Source: Candidatus Merdivicinus intestinigallinarum
GTDB lineage: Bacteria > Bacillota > Clostridia > Oscillospirales > Ruminococcaceae
Length of the DNA stretch: 64,000 bases
NCBI GenBank assembly: GCA_018713335.1
Contig: DVOW01000012.1
Coordinates: 1 to 64,000, forward strand
Reading direction: 5' to 3'
Part shown: positions 17,131 to 23,859 of the stretch, one piece after another
Numbering within the stretch: the first letter of the stretch is position 1
Layout of the letters: every line of letters begins with the position of its first letter
Program-made: the position numbers and the translations under genes
The notes under the pieces: model-generated
What the model saw: the letters and a program-made list of their open reading frames with translations, nothing else
Database searches by the model: none
Told to the model about the DNA's origin: nothing

Positions 17131-17829
17131 TTAATCATACCGCCGGCAGACGGCGTATTTGGAATAAGCGGAGGAACGGCGGTCCGGCGTCTGGACAGCC
17201 AGGCGGACGATCTCCGGAAGGAATTCATCATATTTGACCTCCAGCACCGCTGTCCCATCAGATACCGGAACCGGTATTTTAGTAAGGTCAAAGAAATCCG
17301 TGCTGGAAAGGCCGCTGCGCAGGTTCCGGTCGATAGTCACCCGCACATTGCCCGGTTCATAGAGGAAGGCTTCCCGGTCGTAGCAGACGATGGTTTTGGG
17401 CCGGAGCAGCCGGCCCTGCATTTTGCTGTACAGTTCCAAAAGCAGGGGAGAATCCTTTTGGAGGAGGAACTGGAAATCCCCCTTCAGCAGGAGCTCCCCT
17501 TCTTCCCGGGTAAGGCGGGCGCTCTGCTTGCCGCAAAGGCCGTTTACCTTAATTTTCTTTTCCAGCCGGAGGAAGCCGGTGTCCTCCCCGTAATACCGCA
17601 GGCGGAATTTTTCCCGCCGGTTCACCCCGTTGATTTTCTGCCGCAGGGCATCGTCATAGGGCGTGTCAAAATATAGGCTGGCCACCCGGTAAACACCCTG
17701 GGGGCCGGCGTGGGGGTCGCGAGGGAACAGCTTTCTGAGCCTTCCGGCCAGCAGGAAGTCCTCCTGCCGGCCGATCAGGTGCTTTTCCTCGTGACGGAAG
17801 GAAATGGGCCTTTTTTCCTTAATCGTCAT
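17131..17829 (-). CDS. VTC-domain (polyphosphate polymerase-fold) protein
   Basis: The 232-residue protein is a single VTC domain, the tunnel-shaped fold that in yeast Vtc4 makes polyphosphate from ATP. Tunnel residues of the family are present: RHEEKHLI (12-19), YFDTPYDD (53-60), KFRLRYYG (74-81), RLEKKIK (88-94), RVTIDRNLRSG (163-173) and VLEVKYDE (195-202). I chose the ATG at 17829, which overlaps the end of the lipoprotein gene by 11 bases. A much longer open frame upstream is only the out-of-phase reading of the lipoprotein repeats. Whether it makes polyphosphate or uses another nucleotide is not shown. Confidence 0.88.
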   Translation of the reverse strand: MTIKEKRPISFRHEEKHLIGRQEDFLLAGRLRKLFPRDPHAGPQGVYRVASLYFDTPYDDALRQKINGVNRREKFRLRYYGEDTGFLRLEKKIKVNGLCGKQSARLTREEGELLLKGDFQFLLQKDSPLLLELYSKMQGRLLRPKTIVCYDREAFLYEPGNVRVTIDRNLRSGLSSTDFFDLTKIPVPVSDGTAVLEVKYDEFLPEIVRLAVQTPDRRSSAYSKYAVCRRYD

Positions 17830-19006
17830 AGTCGTCATCATCGTCGTCATAATTGGTAGTGCCGTTATCGTCATAGTTAGTGGAACCATTGTCGTCGTAA
17901 TTGGTGGTGCCGTTGTCATCATAGTTGGTGGAACCATCGTTGTAGTCGGTGACGCCGTCGTTGTTGGGGCCGTAGTCGGTGTCGTTGTAGTCGGTGACGC
18001 CGTCGTTGTTGGGGCCGTAGTCGGTGTCATTGTAATCGGTGACGCCGTCGTTGTTGGGGCCGTAGTCGGTGTCATTGTAATCGGTGACGCCGTCGTTGTT
18101 GGGGCCGTAGTCGGTGTCGTTGTAGTCGGTGTCGTTGTAGTCGGTGACGCCGTCGTTGTTGGGACCGTAGTCGGTGTCATTGTAATCGGTGACGCCGTCG
18201 TTATTGGGGCCGTAATCAGTATCATTGTAGTCGGTGACGCCGTCGTTGTTGGGGCCGTAGTCGGTGTCGTTGTAATCGGTAACGCCGTCGTTGTTGGGGC
18301 CGTAGTCCGTGTCATTGTAATCGGTGACGCCGTCGTTGTTGGGGCCGTAATCCGTGTCGTCATAATTGGCCGCCGGCGCGTTGCTGGAGGATGCGGCTGC
18401 CGGTGTGCTGGACGGGGCGGAGGAAGCGCCGTAGTCTGTCGCGCCGTAATCCGTCACGCCGTCATTGCCCACACCGTAGTCGGTGTCCTGGTAGTTGGTC
18501 ATGCCGTAGTCCGTTTCCCCTTCCAGGTCCACGGGGCTGGCCAGGTGCATCTCCCCAACATAGCTGCGGACTTCCGTTACGATCTCGTCCAAGAATTTAT
18601 CGTCCGGCATCACGGAGCCTTTTTCGATCTCAATGGTGATCTGCTTGTTCTGGCCTTCCACTTCTTCCACGAAATATCCGGCGCTGTTCATTTCATCCAC
18701 CAGGGTCCGGACCACTTCCTGGCACTCTTTGCCGATATAGGCGCTGTCGTCTGTGACCAGGGACTTTCCGTCATCGTTCAAGCCTTCCACGCCGGTGACG
18801 ATGCCTTTTTCGTCATAGTGGACGGCCACTTCCGGGTTGACCCGGAGGACAATGGTCCCGGTGTCGGCAAGGGCCGCCGCGCTGGTTACAGAGGATTCCG
18901 GGGCGGAAGGGTCGGGACCGGCGGCTTCCTGGGCGCATCCGGTAAAAGCGGTCAGGGCGAAGGTCAGAGTCAGGGCAAATGCTGCAAACAGGTTTCTCTT
19001 TTTCAT
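17819..19006 (-). CDS. Lipoprotein with RsgI-like juxtamembrane domain and acidic Tyr/Asn repeats
   Basis: The 395-residue protein has a lipoprotein signal ending in lipobox AFTGC (Cys 24). Residues about 49-155 resemble the exterior juxtamembrane domain of RsgI: LRVNPEVAV and VEGLNDDGKSL match QINPEI and VEGVNEDGKEL in RsgI upstream. A linker with TDYG motifs and an Ala/Ser stretch follows, then nine 15-residue repeats of the type TDYGPNNDGVTDYND (about 216-355) and a tail of NYDDNG units ending in poly-Asp. There is no anti-sigma N-terminus or membrane span. AAGGAG sets the start at 19006. It heads the VTC-DUF4956-CotH unit behind its own SigI-type promoter. Function unknown; an acidic surface or metal-binding protein, or a sensor decoy, are possibilities. 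Confidence 0.8.
   Translation of the reverse strand: MKKRNLFAAFALTLTFALTAFTGCAQEAAGPDPSAPESSVTSAAALADTGTIVLRVNPEVAVHYDEKGIVTGVEGLNDDGKSLVTDDSAYIGKECQEVVRTLVDEMNSAGYFVEEVEGQNKQITIEIEKGSVMPDDKFLDEIVTEVRSYVGEMHLASPVDLEGETDYGMTNYQDTDYGVGNDGVTDYGATDYGASSAPSSTPAAASSSNAPAANYDDTDYGPNNDGVTDYNDTDYGPNNDGVTDYNDTDYGPNNDGVTDYNDTDYGPNNDGVTDYNDTDYGPNNDGVTDYNDTDYNDTDYGPNNDGVTDYNDTDYGPNNDGVTDYNDTDYGPNNDGVTDYNDTDYGPNNDGVTDYNDGSTNYDDNGTTNYDDNGSTNYDDNGTTNYDDDDDDYDD
17942..18361 (-). repeat. 45-base coding tandem repeat, nine units
   Basis: Nine near-identical 45-base units encode the 15-residue repeat of the lipoprotein. One extra 15-base piece (TDYND) lies after the fifth unit in coding order. Differences among units are mostly at third codon positions (for example TAC/TAT and GAC/GAT), so the protein repeat has been kept while the DNA drifted. 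Copy number may vary between strains. Confidence 0.95.
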
Positions 19007-19061
19007 AATCAATACTCCTTTTTTATTTGTTTTTTTGGGGTTTCTTTTGGTTATGGAAAAA

Positions 19062-19092
19062 GAATACGAAGGGTGGTTTTGAAAACCGGGGT
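19062..19092 (-). promoter_or_regulatory. Candidate SigI-type promoter of the lipoprotein operon
   Basis: On the minus strand ACCCCG (19092-19087) and CGTATTC (19068-19062) are 18 bases apart, the same boxes and spacing as upstream of sigI. Reported SigI promoters have a C-rich -35 and a CGWA-type -10. The spacer holds the palindrome GGTTTTCAAAACC. The start codon is about 55 bases downstream. Confidence 0.7.
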
Positions 19093-19128
19093 AGATTTCC
19101 ATTTTTTTAAAAAAATTTTTTGAGCAGC

Positions 19129-20211
19129 TTATTCATCGTCGTCATCGCTGTCATCGTCCCCGTAGTCGTCATTATCATCATAATCATCATCGTCATCGCT
19201 GCCGTCCGCGTCATCCTCATTGTCCGGCCTGTCATCGTCCGGCTCATAGGGGCTGGAACCGGGCTGGGAAGCTGGCTCGCTATAGGAAGTGACGCCGTAA
19301 TCGGTGACGCCGTCCTGGGGATCCTCGGGGCCGTCCCAGTCGCCGTCATCGGGATCGTCAGCGTCACCAGCGTCATCATCCGGCTCCTCCCGGGTATCGT
19401 CCCAGTCGTCCCCATCGTCGTCCTGATCCCAGTCGTCCATGCCGTAATCCGTTTCCGAATAAGAAGGCGCTGGGGAAGAAGAAACGGGCGGCGGGGCGGA
19501 GGAAACAGCAGGCGGCGCGGAAGAAACTGGCGCTGAGGAGCTTTCCGGCTTGGAGACAGGGGCTGTGGGAATCAGGATCTCCACCGCGCTGGGCTCTGCC
19601 GCCGGCGCTTCAGAGGGGGCGCTGGAGAAAGACGGTTCAGAGGAAGCCGGCGGGTGGATGTCTACTTCCACCACAATGTCCGTAAAGGTTTCGTGGAGAT
19701 GGCGGTTCAGCTGGTCCCCTACCTGGGTCGCCCAGTCGCCGTCTAAGGAATCCAAATAAACGTGGACGGTGCCGCCGGGAGACAAGTATCCCATGGCCTC
19801 GGCCAGGTCCACCAGCTCATCCGCCACGGTTTCCAGATGCTTATTTTCATATCCTGTGTATCCCGCCACCAATTCTTTTCCGTCCTCGTTGACGCCTTCC
19901 ACCAGGAGCACCTGATTTTCCCGGTCCACGTCCATGCGGATTTCCGGGTTGATCTGCATATAAACGCTGCCGTAGGGGGAGGCGGGACCCTGGAACAGCA
20001 CGGTGAACATCAGGATAAAGCAGGCCGCCGCTGCCGCCAGGGCTGACGCCATCCGCGTTATGGGGACAGCGGGCTTCGGTTCCCGCATCAGCACGACTTT
20101 GTCTAAGGACTGGCCAACCTCATATCCCAGGTTGGCGGCTTTTTGAAACCGGCCTTTTTCATCCAGCACCACAACATAGCCGGGGTGACATTCCATTACC
20201 AGATATTTCAT
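19129..20211 (-). CDS. rsgI: RsgI-type membrane anti-sigma factor with acidic exterior tail
   Basis: RsgI proteins hold SigI inactive at the membrane until an exterior signal arrives. The 360-residue protein has an RsgI N-terminal domain at about 1-45 (MKYLVMECHPGYVVVLDEKG), one membrane span at 53-73, and the juxtamembrane domain at about 81-185 with QINPEI. The Asn88-Pro89 bond matches the site where RsgI proteins self-cleave. A Ser/Pro/Ala linker and a very acidic tail of about 105 residues follow, with TDYG motifs shared with the lipoprotein downstream. Clostridial RsgI tails are often carbohydrate-binding; this one has no such domain. It overlaps sigI as ATGA. Confidence 0.9.
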   Translation of the reverse strand: MKYLVMECHPGYVVVLDEKGRFQKAANLGYEVGQSLDKVVLMREPKPAVPITRMASALAAAAACFILMFTVLFQGPASPYGSVYMQINPEIRMDVDRENQVLLVEGVNEDGKELVAGYTGYENKHLETVADELVDLAEAMGYLSPGGTVHVYLDSLDGDWATQVGDQLNRHLHETFTDIVVEVDIHPPASSEPSFSSAPSEAPAAEPSAVEILIPTAPVSKPESSSAPVSSAPPAVSSAPPPVSSSPAPSYSETDYGMDDWDQDDDGDDWDDTREEPDDDAGDADDPDDGDWDGPEDPQDGVTDYGVTSYSEPASQPGSSPYEPDDDRPDNEDDADGSDDDDDYDDNDDYGDDDSDDDDE

Positions 20212-20939
20212 GCGTGACCTCCTTTGCTGGGGGAGATTTGCCGCAAATGCCCCCGGATGATTTCAAAGCCGTTGGTGTAGGCCAGCAGAATGGCAACCAT
20301 GTACTTCCTGTGGCGTTCCAGGGTCTTGCGGGAAATGCCGGAGCCTTGGGAAAGGGGGCCTATGGGAAGCCGCCCGGTCTGCACCATTTCCTCCAAAAGG
20401 GAAGGGTGCTCCTTGGCATATTGCAGGGCCTGGTGGCAGGCGGCCAGGGTGCGGTCCTGCTTGGGGCAGTTGTCCGCAATGTCCGCAAGGCTCAGGCCGA
20501 AGCTCTCCAGCTGGGCGGCGAACTCCATCAATTCCTTTTTTGCCGAAACCTGGCTGTCAACTTCCCCCGCCTCATCCCTGCCGGAATCCAGCTGGTCCAT
20601 CAAAGTCCGGTCGTCTTCCTCCCCGCACGCCGCGGCGTCCAGGGAAATCTGGCCGGAATGGCGCTTTTCCTTCCGGTAATAGTCGATGAGCCTGCTGCGG
20701 ATGCTGGCGGCGGCCAGCTTCAAAAAACTGCCCCGCAGCTTCTGGTATCCCAGAATCGACTCGTGGAATGCCAGCATGGCGATGGACAGCTCATCATCGG
20801 AGTCGGATGGGAAACGGCGCAGGAATTTGGCGGTTTCCGATTTGATAAAAGGAAGATACTGCCGCAAAAACTGATCCGCGGCCCGGTTGTCTGTCTTAGC
20901 GGCGTAAACCTGGGCAACGATTTCATGCTCTGAATTCAT
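20208..20939 (-). CDS. sigI: RNA polymerase sigma factor SigI
   Basis: The 243-residue protein has the SigI pattern. Its region 2 runs from about 5 to 85 (AADQFLRQYLPFIKSETAKF, DDELSIAMLAFHESI, KLAAASIRSRLIDYYRKE). Its C-terminal SigI-specific domain runs from about 125 to 235 (MEFAAQLESFGLSLADIADN, SRKTLERHRKYMVAILLAYT). In Bacillus and Clostridium SigI controls heat-stress or wall and polysaccharide genes. I chose the start at 20939, eight bases after AGGAG; an ATG further upstream lacks a ribosome site. It is coupled to rsgI by ATGA. Two promoters precede it, one vegetative-looking and one of the SigI type, consistent with autoregulation. Confidence 0.92.
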   Translation of the reverse strand: MNSEHEIVAQVYAAKTDNRAADQFLRQYLPFIKSETAKFLRRFPSDSDDELSIAMLAFHESILGYQKLRGSFLKLAAASIRSRLIDYYRKEKRHSGQISLDAAACGEEDDRTLMDQLDSGRDEAGEVDSQVSAKKELMEFAAQLESFGLSLADIADNCPKQDRTLAACHQALQYAKEHPSLLEEMVQTGRLPIGPLSQGSGISRKTLERHRKYMVAILLAYTNGFEIIRGHLRQISPSKGGHA

Positions 20940-20973
20940 GTCGCTTTCTCCTATGGTCAGCATTTCATTAGTA

Positions 20974-21004
20974 GAATACGAAACGCGTTTATATTTTTCG
21001 GGGT
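20974..21004 (-). promoter_or_regulatory. Candidate SigI autoregulatory promoter
   Basis: ACCCCG (21004-20999) and CGTATTC (20980-20974) on the minus strand, 18-base spacer. Both boxes and the spacing match the site before the repeat lipoprotein. Confidence 0.72.
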
Positions 21005-21031
21005 CGTAACGAAAATTTTTCCCCAATTTTC

Positions 21032-21059
21032 ATTATAACGGAGAATCAGGCAGCTGCAA
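21032..21059 (-). promoter_or_regulatory. Vegetative promoter of sigI-rsgI
   Basis: TTGCAG (21059-21054) and TATAAT (21037-21032) on the minus strand with a 16-base spacer, upstream of the SigI-type site. It could give the basal sigma supply. Confidence 0.6.
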
Positions 21060-21180
21060 GAGCATTTGTAAAATTTCTTCCTATAATTTATGTAAAAATA
21101 TCGAAAATCAAAAATATATAAATCAAGGCGGCCCCAAAGGACCGCCTGAAGCATTCTTTACAAAAAATATTCCCCAAAAT

Positions 21181-21209
21181 TGTAGGGGCGGCCATTGGCC
21201 GCCCCTACA
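21181..21209. repeat. GC-rich palindrome, TGTAGG family
   Basis: TGTAGGGGCGGCC-ATT-GGCCGCCCCTACA is a perfect inverted repeat of 13-base arms. Related hairpins with TGTAGG or CCTACA edges occur at 5367, 5491, 21452, 37680 and 60867, all between genes. Confidence 0.9.
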
Positions 21210-21290
21210 TTCAGCGAACCAGACGCGGGGCTTGTTCGCCTATGCGGCGGGGCAGAGGGATGGAACGGGTCCAGGTTTTACGCAGCACCC

Positions 21291-21318
21291 ATTCTTTTTT
21301 CGCGCGAAAAAAGAATGG
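21291..21318. repeat. Perfect 28-base palindrome
   Basis: CATTCTTTTTTCGC is followed at once by its own reverse complement with no loop, giving a cruciform-capable site. Flanking C and G bases extend the pairing by one or two. It is not followed by a T run and is not near a start codon. Confidence 0.85.
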
Positions 21319-21451
21319 GGAGAAAAACGCGCCGGGGCAAGCCCCTGGACCCCCGCCGCGGCCGCATGCCACCAGATGCGTATTGGTTGTACGAGAAATA
21401 GGAAAGGGTGCGTGGCGGGGCTGCGAATTCGGTAGAATTACAAAAATGAAG

Positions 21452-21474
21452 GGCCGGGAAACCCGGCCCCTACA
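21452..21474. repeat. GC-rich hairpin, CCTACA family
   Basis: GGCCGGG-AAA-CCCGGCC followed by CCTACA. Same layout as 5491-5513. Confidence 0.85.
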
Positions 21475-21522
21475 AATGAGGTTTTGTTTGGTATTAGAAA
21501 ACAATGGAGGATAACTGTATCG

Positions 21523-21564
21523 AGCCGCTTGTCGCAGCCGTAAATTTTACGGCACACAGCGGCT
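21523..21564. repeat. Two-level hairpin before coaX end
   Basis: An outer pair AGCCGCT (21523-21529) and AGCGGCT (21558-21564) encloses a perfect inner stem GCCGTAAA/TTTACGGC (21537-21544 and 21546-21553). It lies just past the coaX stop on the minus strand and could be a structured 3' end, but no T tract follows. Confidence 0.7.
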
Positions 21565-21600
21565 TATGCAGTTGGTGTGATGCTGTGCGGCCGCGTCGTC

Positions 21601-22380
21601 TTAACAGCCCGGTTTCCGGGCATTTTTTTCGTAAATGATGCGAAGGCCCTTTAACAGCAGGTTGTTGTCGTAAATGATTTCCCGCTTGCAGTAGGGAACA
21701 ATGCACCCCGCCAGACCGCCGGTGGCAATCACCGTGGTCTTCTGGCCCAGCTCCTCCTCGATGCGCTCCACCAAACCGTCCAGCATGGCCGCCTGGCCGT
21801 AAATCGCCCCGCTTTTCATGCAGTCGATGGTGTTGCGGCCAATCACATGGGGAGGCGCTTCCAGGGAAATCCTGGGAAGCTGGGAGGTCCGGCCGGTCAA
21901 GGTGTCCTGGGAGATCCGCACGCCGGGCAGAATCAGTCCCCCCATATACCCGCCCTGCTCGTTGACCACCGAAACAGTGGTGGCAGTGCCCATATCAATG
22001 ATGATCAGGGGCTTCGGGTACTGGGCGATGGCCGCCACCGCGTCCACCACCAGGTCGCTGCCGGTCTGGGCCGGGTTGTCCAGCAAAATGTTCAGCCCGC
22101 TTTTGACCCCAGGCCCCACCAAAAGGGGCGTGGTGCCGGTCAGGCGGTTGACCGCGTCTTTCAAGGTCTGGTTCAAAGGCGGTACAACGGAAGAAATGAT
22201 ACTGCCGTCAATGTCCCCGGCCTGATAGCCGTAAAGGCGGATGATGCTGTTGAAGCTGATGGCGTATTCGTCCGCCGTTTTGCTGTGGTCGGTGGATAAA
22301 CGGCCGGTAAAGAGGATCTCTTCCCCTTTGATACAGCCGATACAGATGTTGGTATTGCCTACGTCCAAGGCTAAAAGCAT
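21601..22380 (-). CDS. coaX: Type III pantothenate kinase CoaX
   Basis: CoaX phosphorylates pantothenate in the first step of coenzyme A synthesis, in the cytoplasm. The 259-residue length is normal. Motifs are the phosphate loop LALDVGNTNICIG at 2-14, the substrate region GSDLVVDAVAA with the catalytic Asp, and IDMGTATTVSVV. I chose the start at 22380, after GGAGCG; the longer upstream reading has no family match. It lies 22 bases behind an ECF transporter S component on the same strand, so the two probably handle pantothenate uptake and use together. Confidence 0.95.
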   Translation of the reverse strand: MLLALDVGNTNICIGCIKGEEILFTGRLSTDHSKTADEYAISFNSIIRLYGYQAGDIDGSIISSVVPPLNQTLKDAVNRLTGTTPLLVGPGVKSGLNILLDNPAQTGSDLVVDAVAAIAQYPKPLIIIDMGTATTVSVVNEQGGYMGGLILPGVRISQDTLTGRTSQLPRISLEAPPHVIGRNTIDCMKSGAIYGQAAMLDGLVERIEEELGQKTTVIATGGLAGCIVPYCKREIIYDNNLLLKGLRIIYEKNARKPGC

Positions 22381-22402
22381 GAAAACACGCTCCTTTGATT
22401 CC

Positions 22403-23050
22403 TTATGTCCTGGTGGTCTTGGTAAAACGGAACAGCGCCTTGCAGATGACCGCCGTGAGAAGGGCGGCAACAATGGCTTCCGGCACGCCGTTTATGAAAA
22501 TTACGCTGAGGATCACTCCATAAAGGCCGGTGGTGATCTCCTTTGCGGCGGCATACTGCTGGCCGAAGCAGAGGTAGATCAGGTTCATGACCAGCAGCGT
22601 GTTGGTGAGGGAGCCTGCAAGGCCCGCCACAGCCAGCGAAACGTTTTGTCCTCCCTTTTTTCCTCCCAGCCATTTCATAAAAAGCTTATAGACATAATAG
22701 GGGACCACCCCTACCAGAATCCGCGGCACAAAACAGATCACCAGGCTCCAGCCGTTGCCGTGGAAATCCCCCACCGAATACAGGGGAGTGAAGGTGAATG
22801 AGGTGATGTTGGGGGAGATAAAGGAGTTTTGAAGAAAACTGGTCACGCCGAACAAAAAACCCAGAACCGCCCCTTTTTTCGGTCCCAGAAGCAGGGAACC
22901 GATGATGACCGGAACGTGGATGATGGTTGCCCGGGTGACGCCCAATGGGATATAGCCAAGAAACGGAGTGAAGGCCAGAATAAAAATCAATGCCCCCAAC
23001 AGCGCCAGCTGTACCATTCCCAGGGTCTTTGCGGATGCTTTTCTGCTCAT
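22403..23050 (-). CDS. ECF transporter S component, probably for pantothenate
   Basis: The 215-residue protein has about six hydrophobic spans and the S-component style of ECF vitamin transporters, including ALLGALIFILAFTPFLGYIP near the N-terminus and ATIIHVPVIIGSLLLGPKKG. S components bind the vitamin and dock on a shared energising module encoded elsewhere. Its direct coupling to coaX suggests pantothenate (PanT-like). The start at 23050 follows AGGAGGAATTTTT; a longer TTG-initiated reading is less likely. The EcfA/EcfT genes are not in the window. Confidence 0.85.
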   Translation of the reverse strand: MSRKASAKTLGMVQLALLGALIFILAFTPFLGYIPLGVTRATIIHVPVIIGSLLLGPKKGAVLGFLFGVTSFLQNSFISPNITSFTFTPLYSVGDFHGNGWSLVICFVPRILVGVVPYYVYKLFMKWLGGKKGGQNVSLAVAGLAGSLTNTLLVMNLIYLCFGQQYAAAKEITTGLYGVILSVIFINGVPEAIVAALLTAVICKALFRFTKTTRT

Positions 23051-23226
23051 AAAAATTCCTCCTGCTGCTGCTCCTTTTTGAGGATACAACGCAAATATTT
23101 TATGCCAATCCGCTGCTTTTCGCGGATTTTGCACCGGAAAGATTGATTTCGGTATTATTATATCCAATTTTTTGCGGTTTGACAAGAAAAATATTTCACA
23201 AAGCTGGAAAGCTCTCAGGCGGGGTT

Positions 23227-23859
23227 TTAGCGGTTGTGACTGGAAAAACGCTCCAGGGGGCTTTCCAGGTGGCGGCGGATGAGCTGGGACAGGGCGTCCG
23301 CGTCCCCGGCCTTCATCAGCTCCAATATCCGGCGGTGCTCCTCATAAAACTGGGGAAACAGCCCGCTTTGGCGCATATCCAGCACCCGGAACCGGGTGTA
23401 ATGGACGTGGAACTGCTGCAACAGGACCCACACCGCCTCCATGCCGGCAGCGGAAAAATAAAGGGCGTGGAACTTATTGTCCAGCCGGTAAAACTGGGAC
23501 GGTTCAAATTCTCCAAGAAGCAGCAGCCTCTGCCGGGTAAGGTTTTCCTCCATTTTCTCCCAAAGCTCCGGCGGCCGGGCCTGGGCCAGCATGGGCATCA
23601 GCCGCAGCTCCACCGAGGTGCGCAGAAAGACCAGCTGCCGGACGTAATCCAAGTCGATTTCCGACACAAAAGTGCCCTTCCGGGGCTCCACCCGGATGAG
23701 CCGTTCCGCCGAAAGACGGGAAAGGGCGGCCCGCACCGGCGTTCGGGATACCTCAAACCGGGCCGCCAGCTCCTCCTCCCGGAGCTTCTGGCCGGGAGCC
23801 AGGGTCAGGTTCAGGATCTCCTTGCGCAAAGCGCGGTAAATGGTTTCCGAGGACGCCAT
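23227..23859 (-). CDS. GntR family regulator, FadR/FCD subgroup
   Basis: The 210-residue protein has a winged helix at about 5-70 (REEELAARFEVSRTPVRAAL, then EPRKGTFVSEI) and an all-helical FCD ligand domain after it. Possible metal ligands of the FCD fold are visible in DNKFHALYF, YEEHRRILE and RRHLES. FadR-type regulators respond to small organic acids. Its start overlaps the comF stop as TGATG on the same strand, so it is read through from comF. Neither neighbour points to a target pathway. Confidence 0.88.
   Translation of the reverse strand: MASSETIYRALRKEILNLTLAPGQKLREEELAARFEVSRTPVRAALSRLSAERLIRVEPRKGTFVSEIDLDYVRQLVFLRTSVELRLMPMLAQARPPELWEKMEENLTRQRLLLLGEFEPSQFYRLDNKFHALYFSAAGMEAVWVLLQQFHVHYTRFRVLDMRQSGLFPQFYEEHRRILELMKAGDADALSQLIRRHLESPLERFSSHNR

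Larger units (their letters stand above)
21060..21600. other. Gene-free stretch with several palindromes
   Basis: I see no credible gene between sigI and coaX. The stretch holds two members of the TGTAGG/CCTACA hairpin family, a perfect 28-base palindrome and a two-level hairpin, listed separately. Open frames here run through these repeats and have no ribosome sites that stand out. Confidence 0.55.

Noticed and set aside
17942..18361. CRISPR-like tandem repeats
   Set aside because: The 45-base units are directly adjoining with no spacers and are kept in coding frame.
17830..18363. Long Thr/Pro/Ala-rich N-terminal extension of the VTC protein
   Set aside because: It is the out-of-phase reading of the 45-base repeats in the lipoprotein gene; the lipoprotein has a ribosome site, lipobox and matching domain, and VTC begins at 17829.
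17804..19123. Val/Gly-rich protein on the plus strand opposite the repeats
   Set aside because: Antisense shadow of the repeat array; composition is an effect of the repeat DNA and there is no family or ribosome site.
21211..21504. Small proteins between sigI and coaX
   Set aside because: They pass through palindromes on both strands, overlap one another and have no recognisable content.
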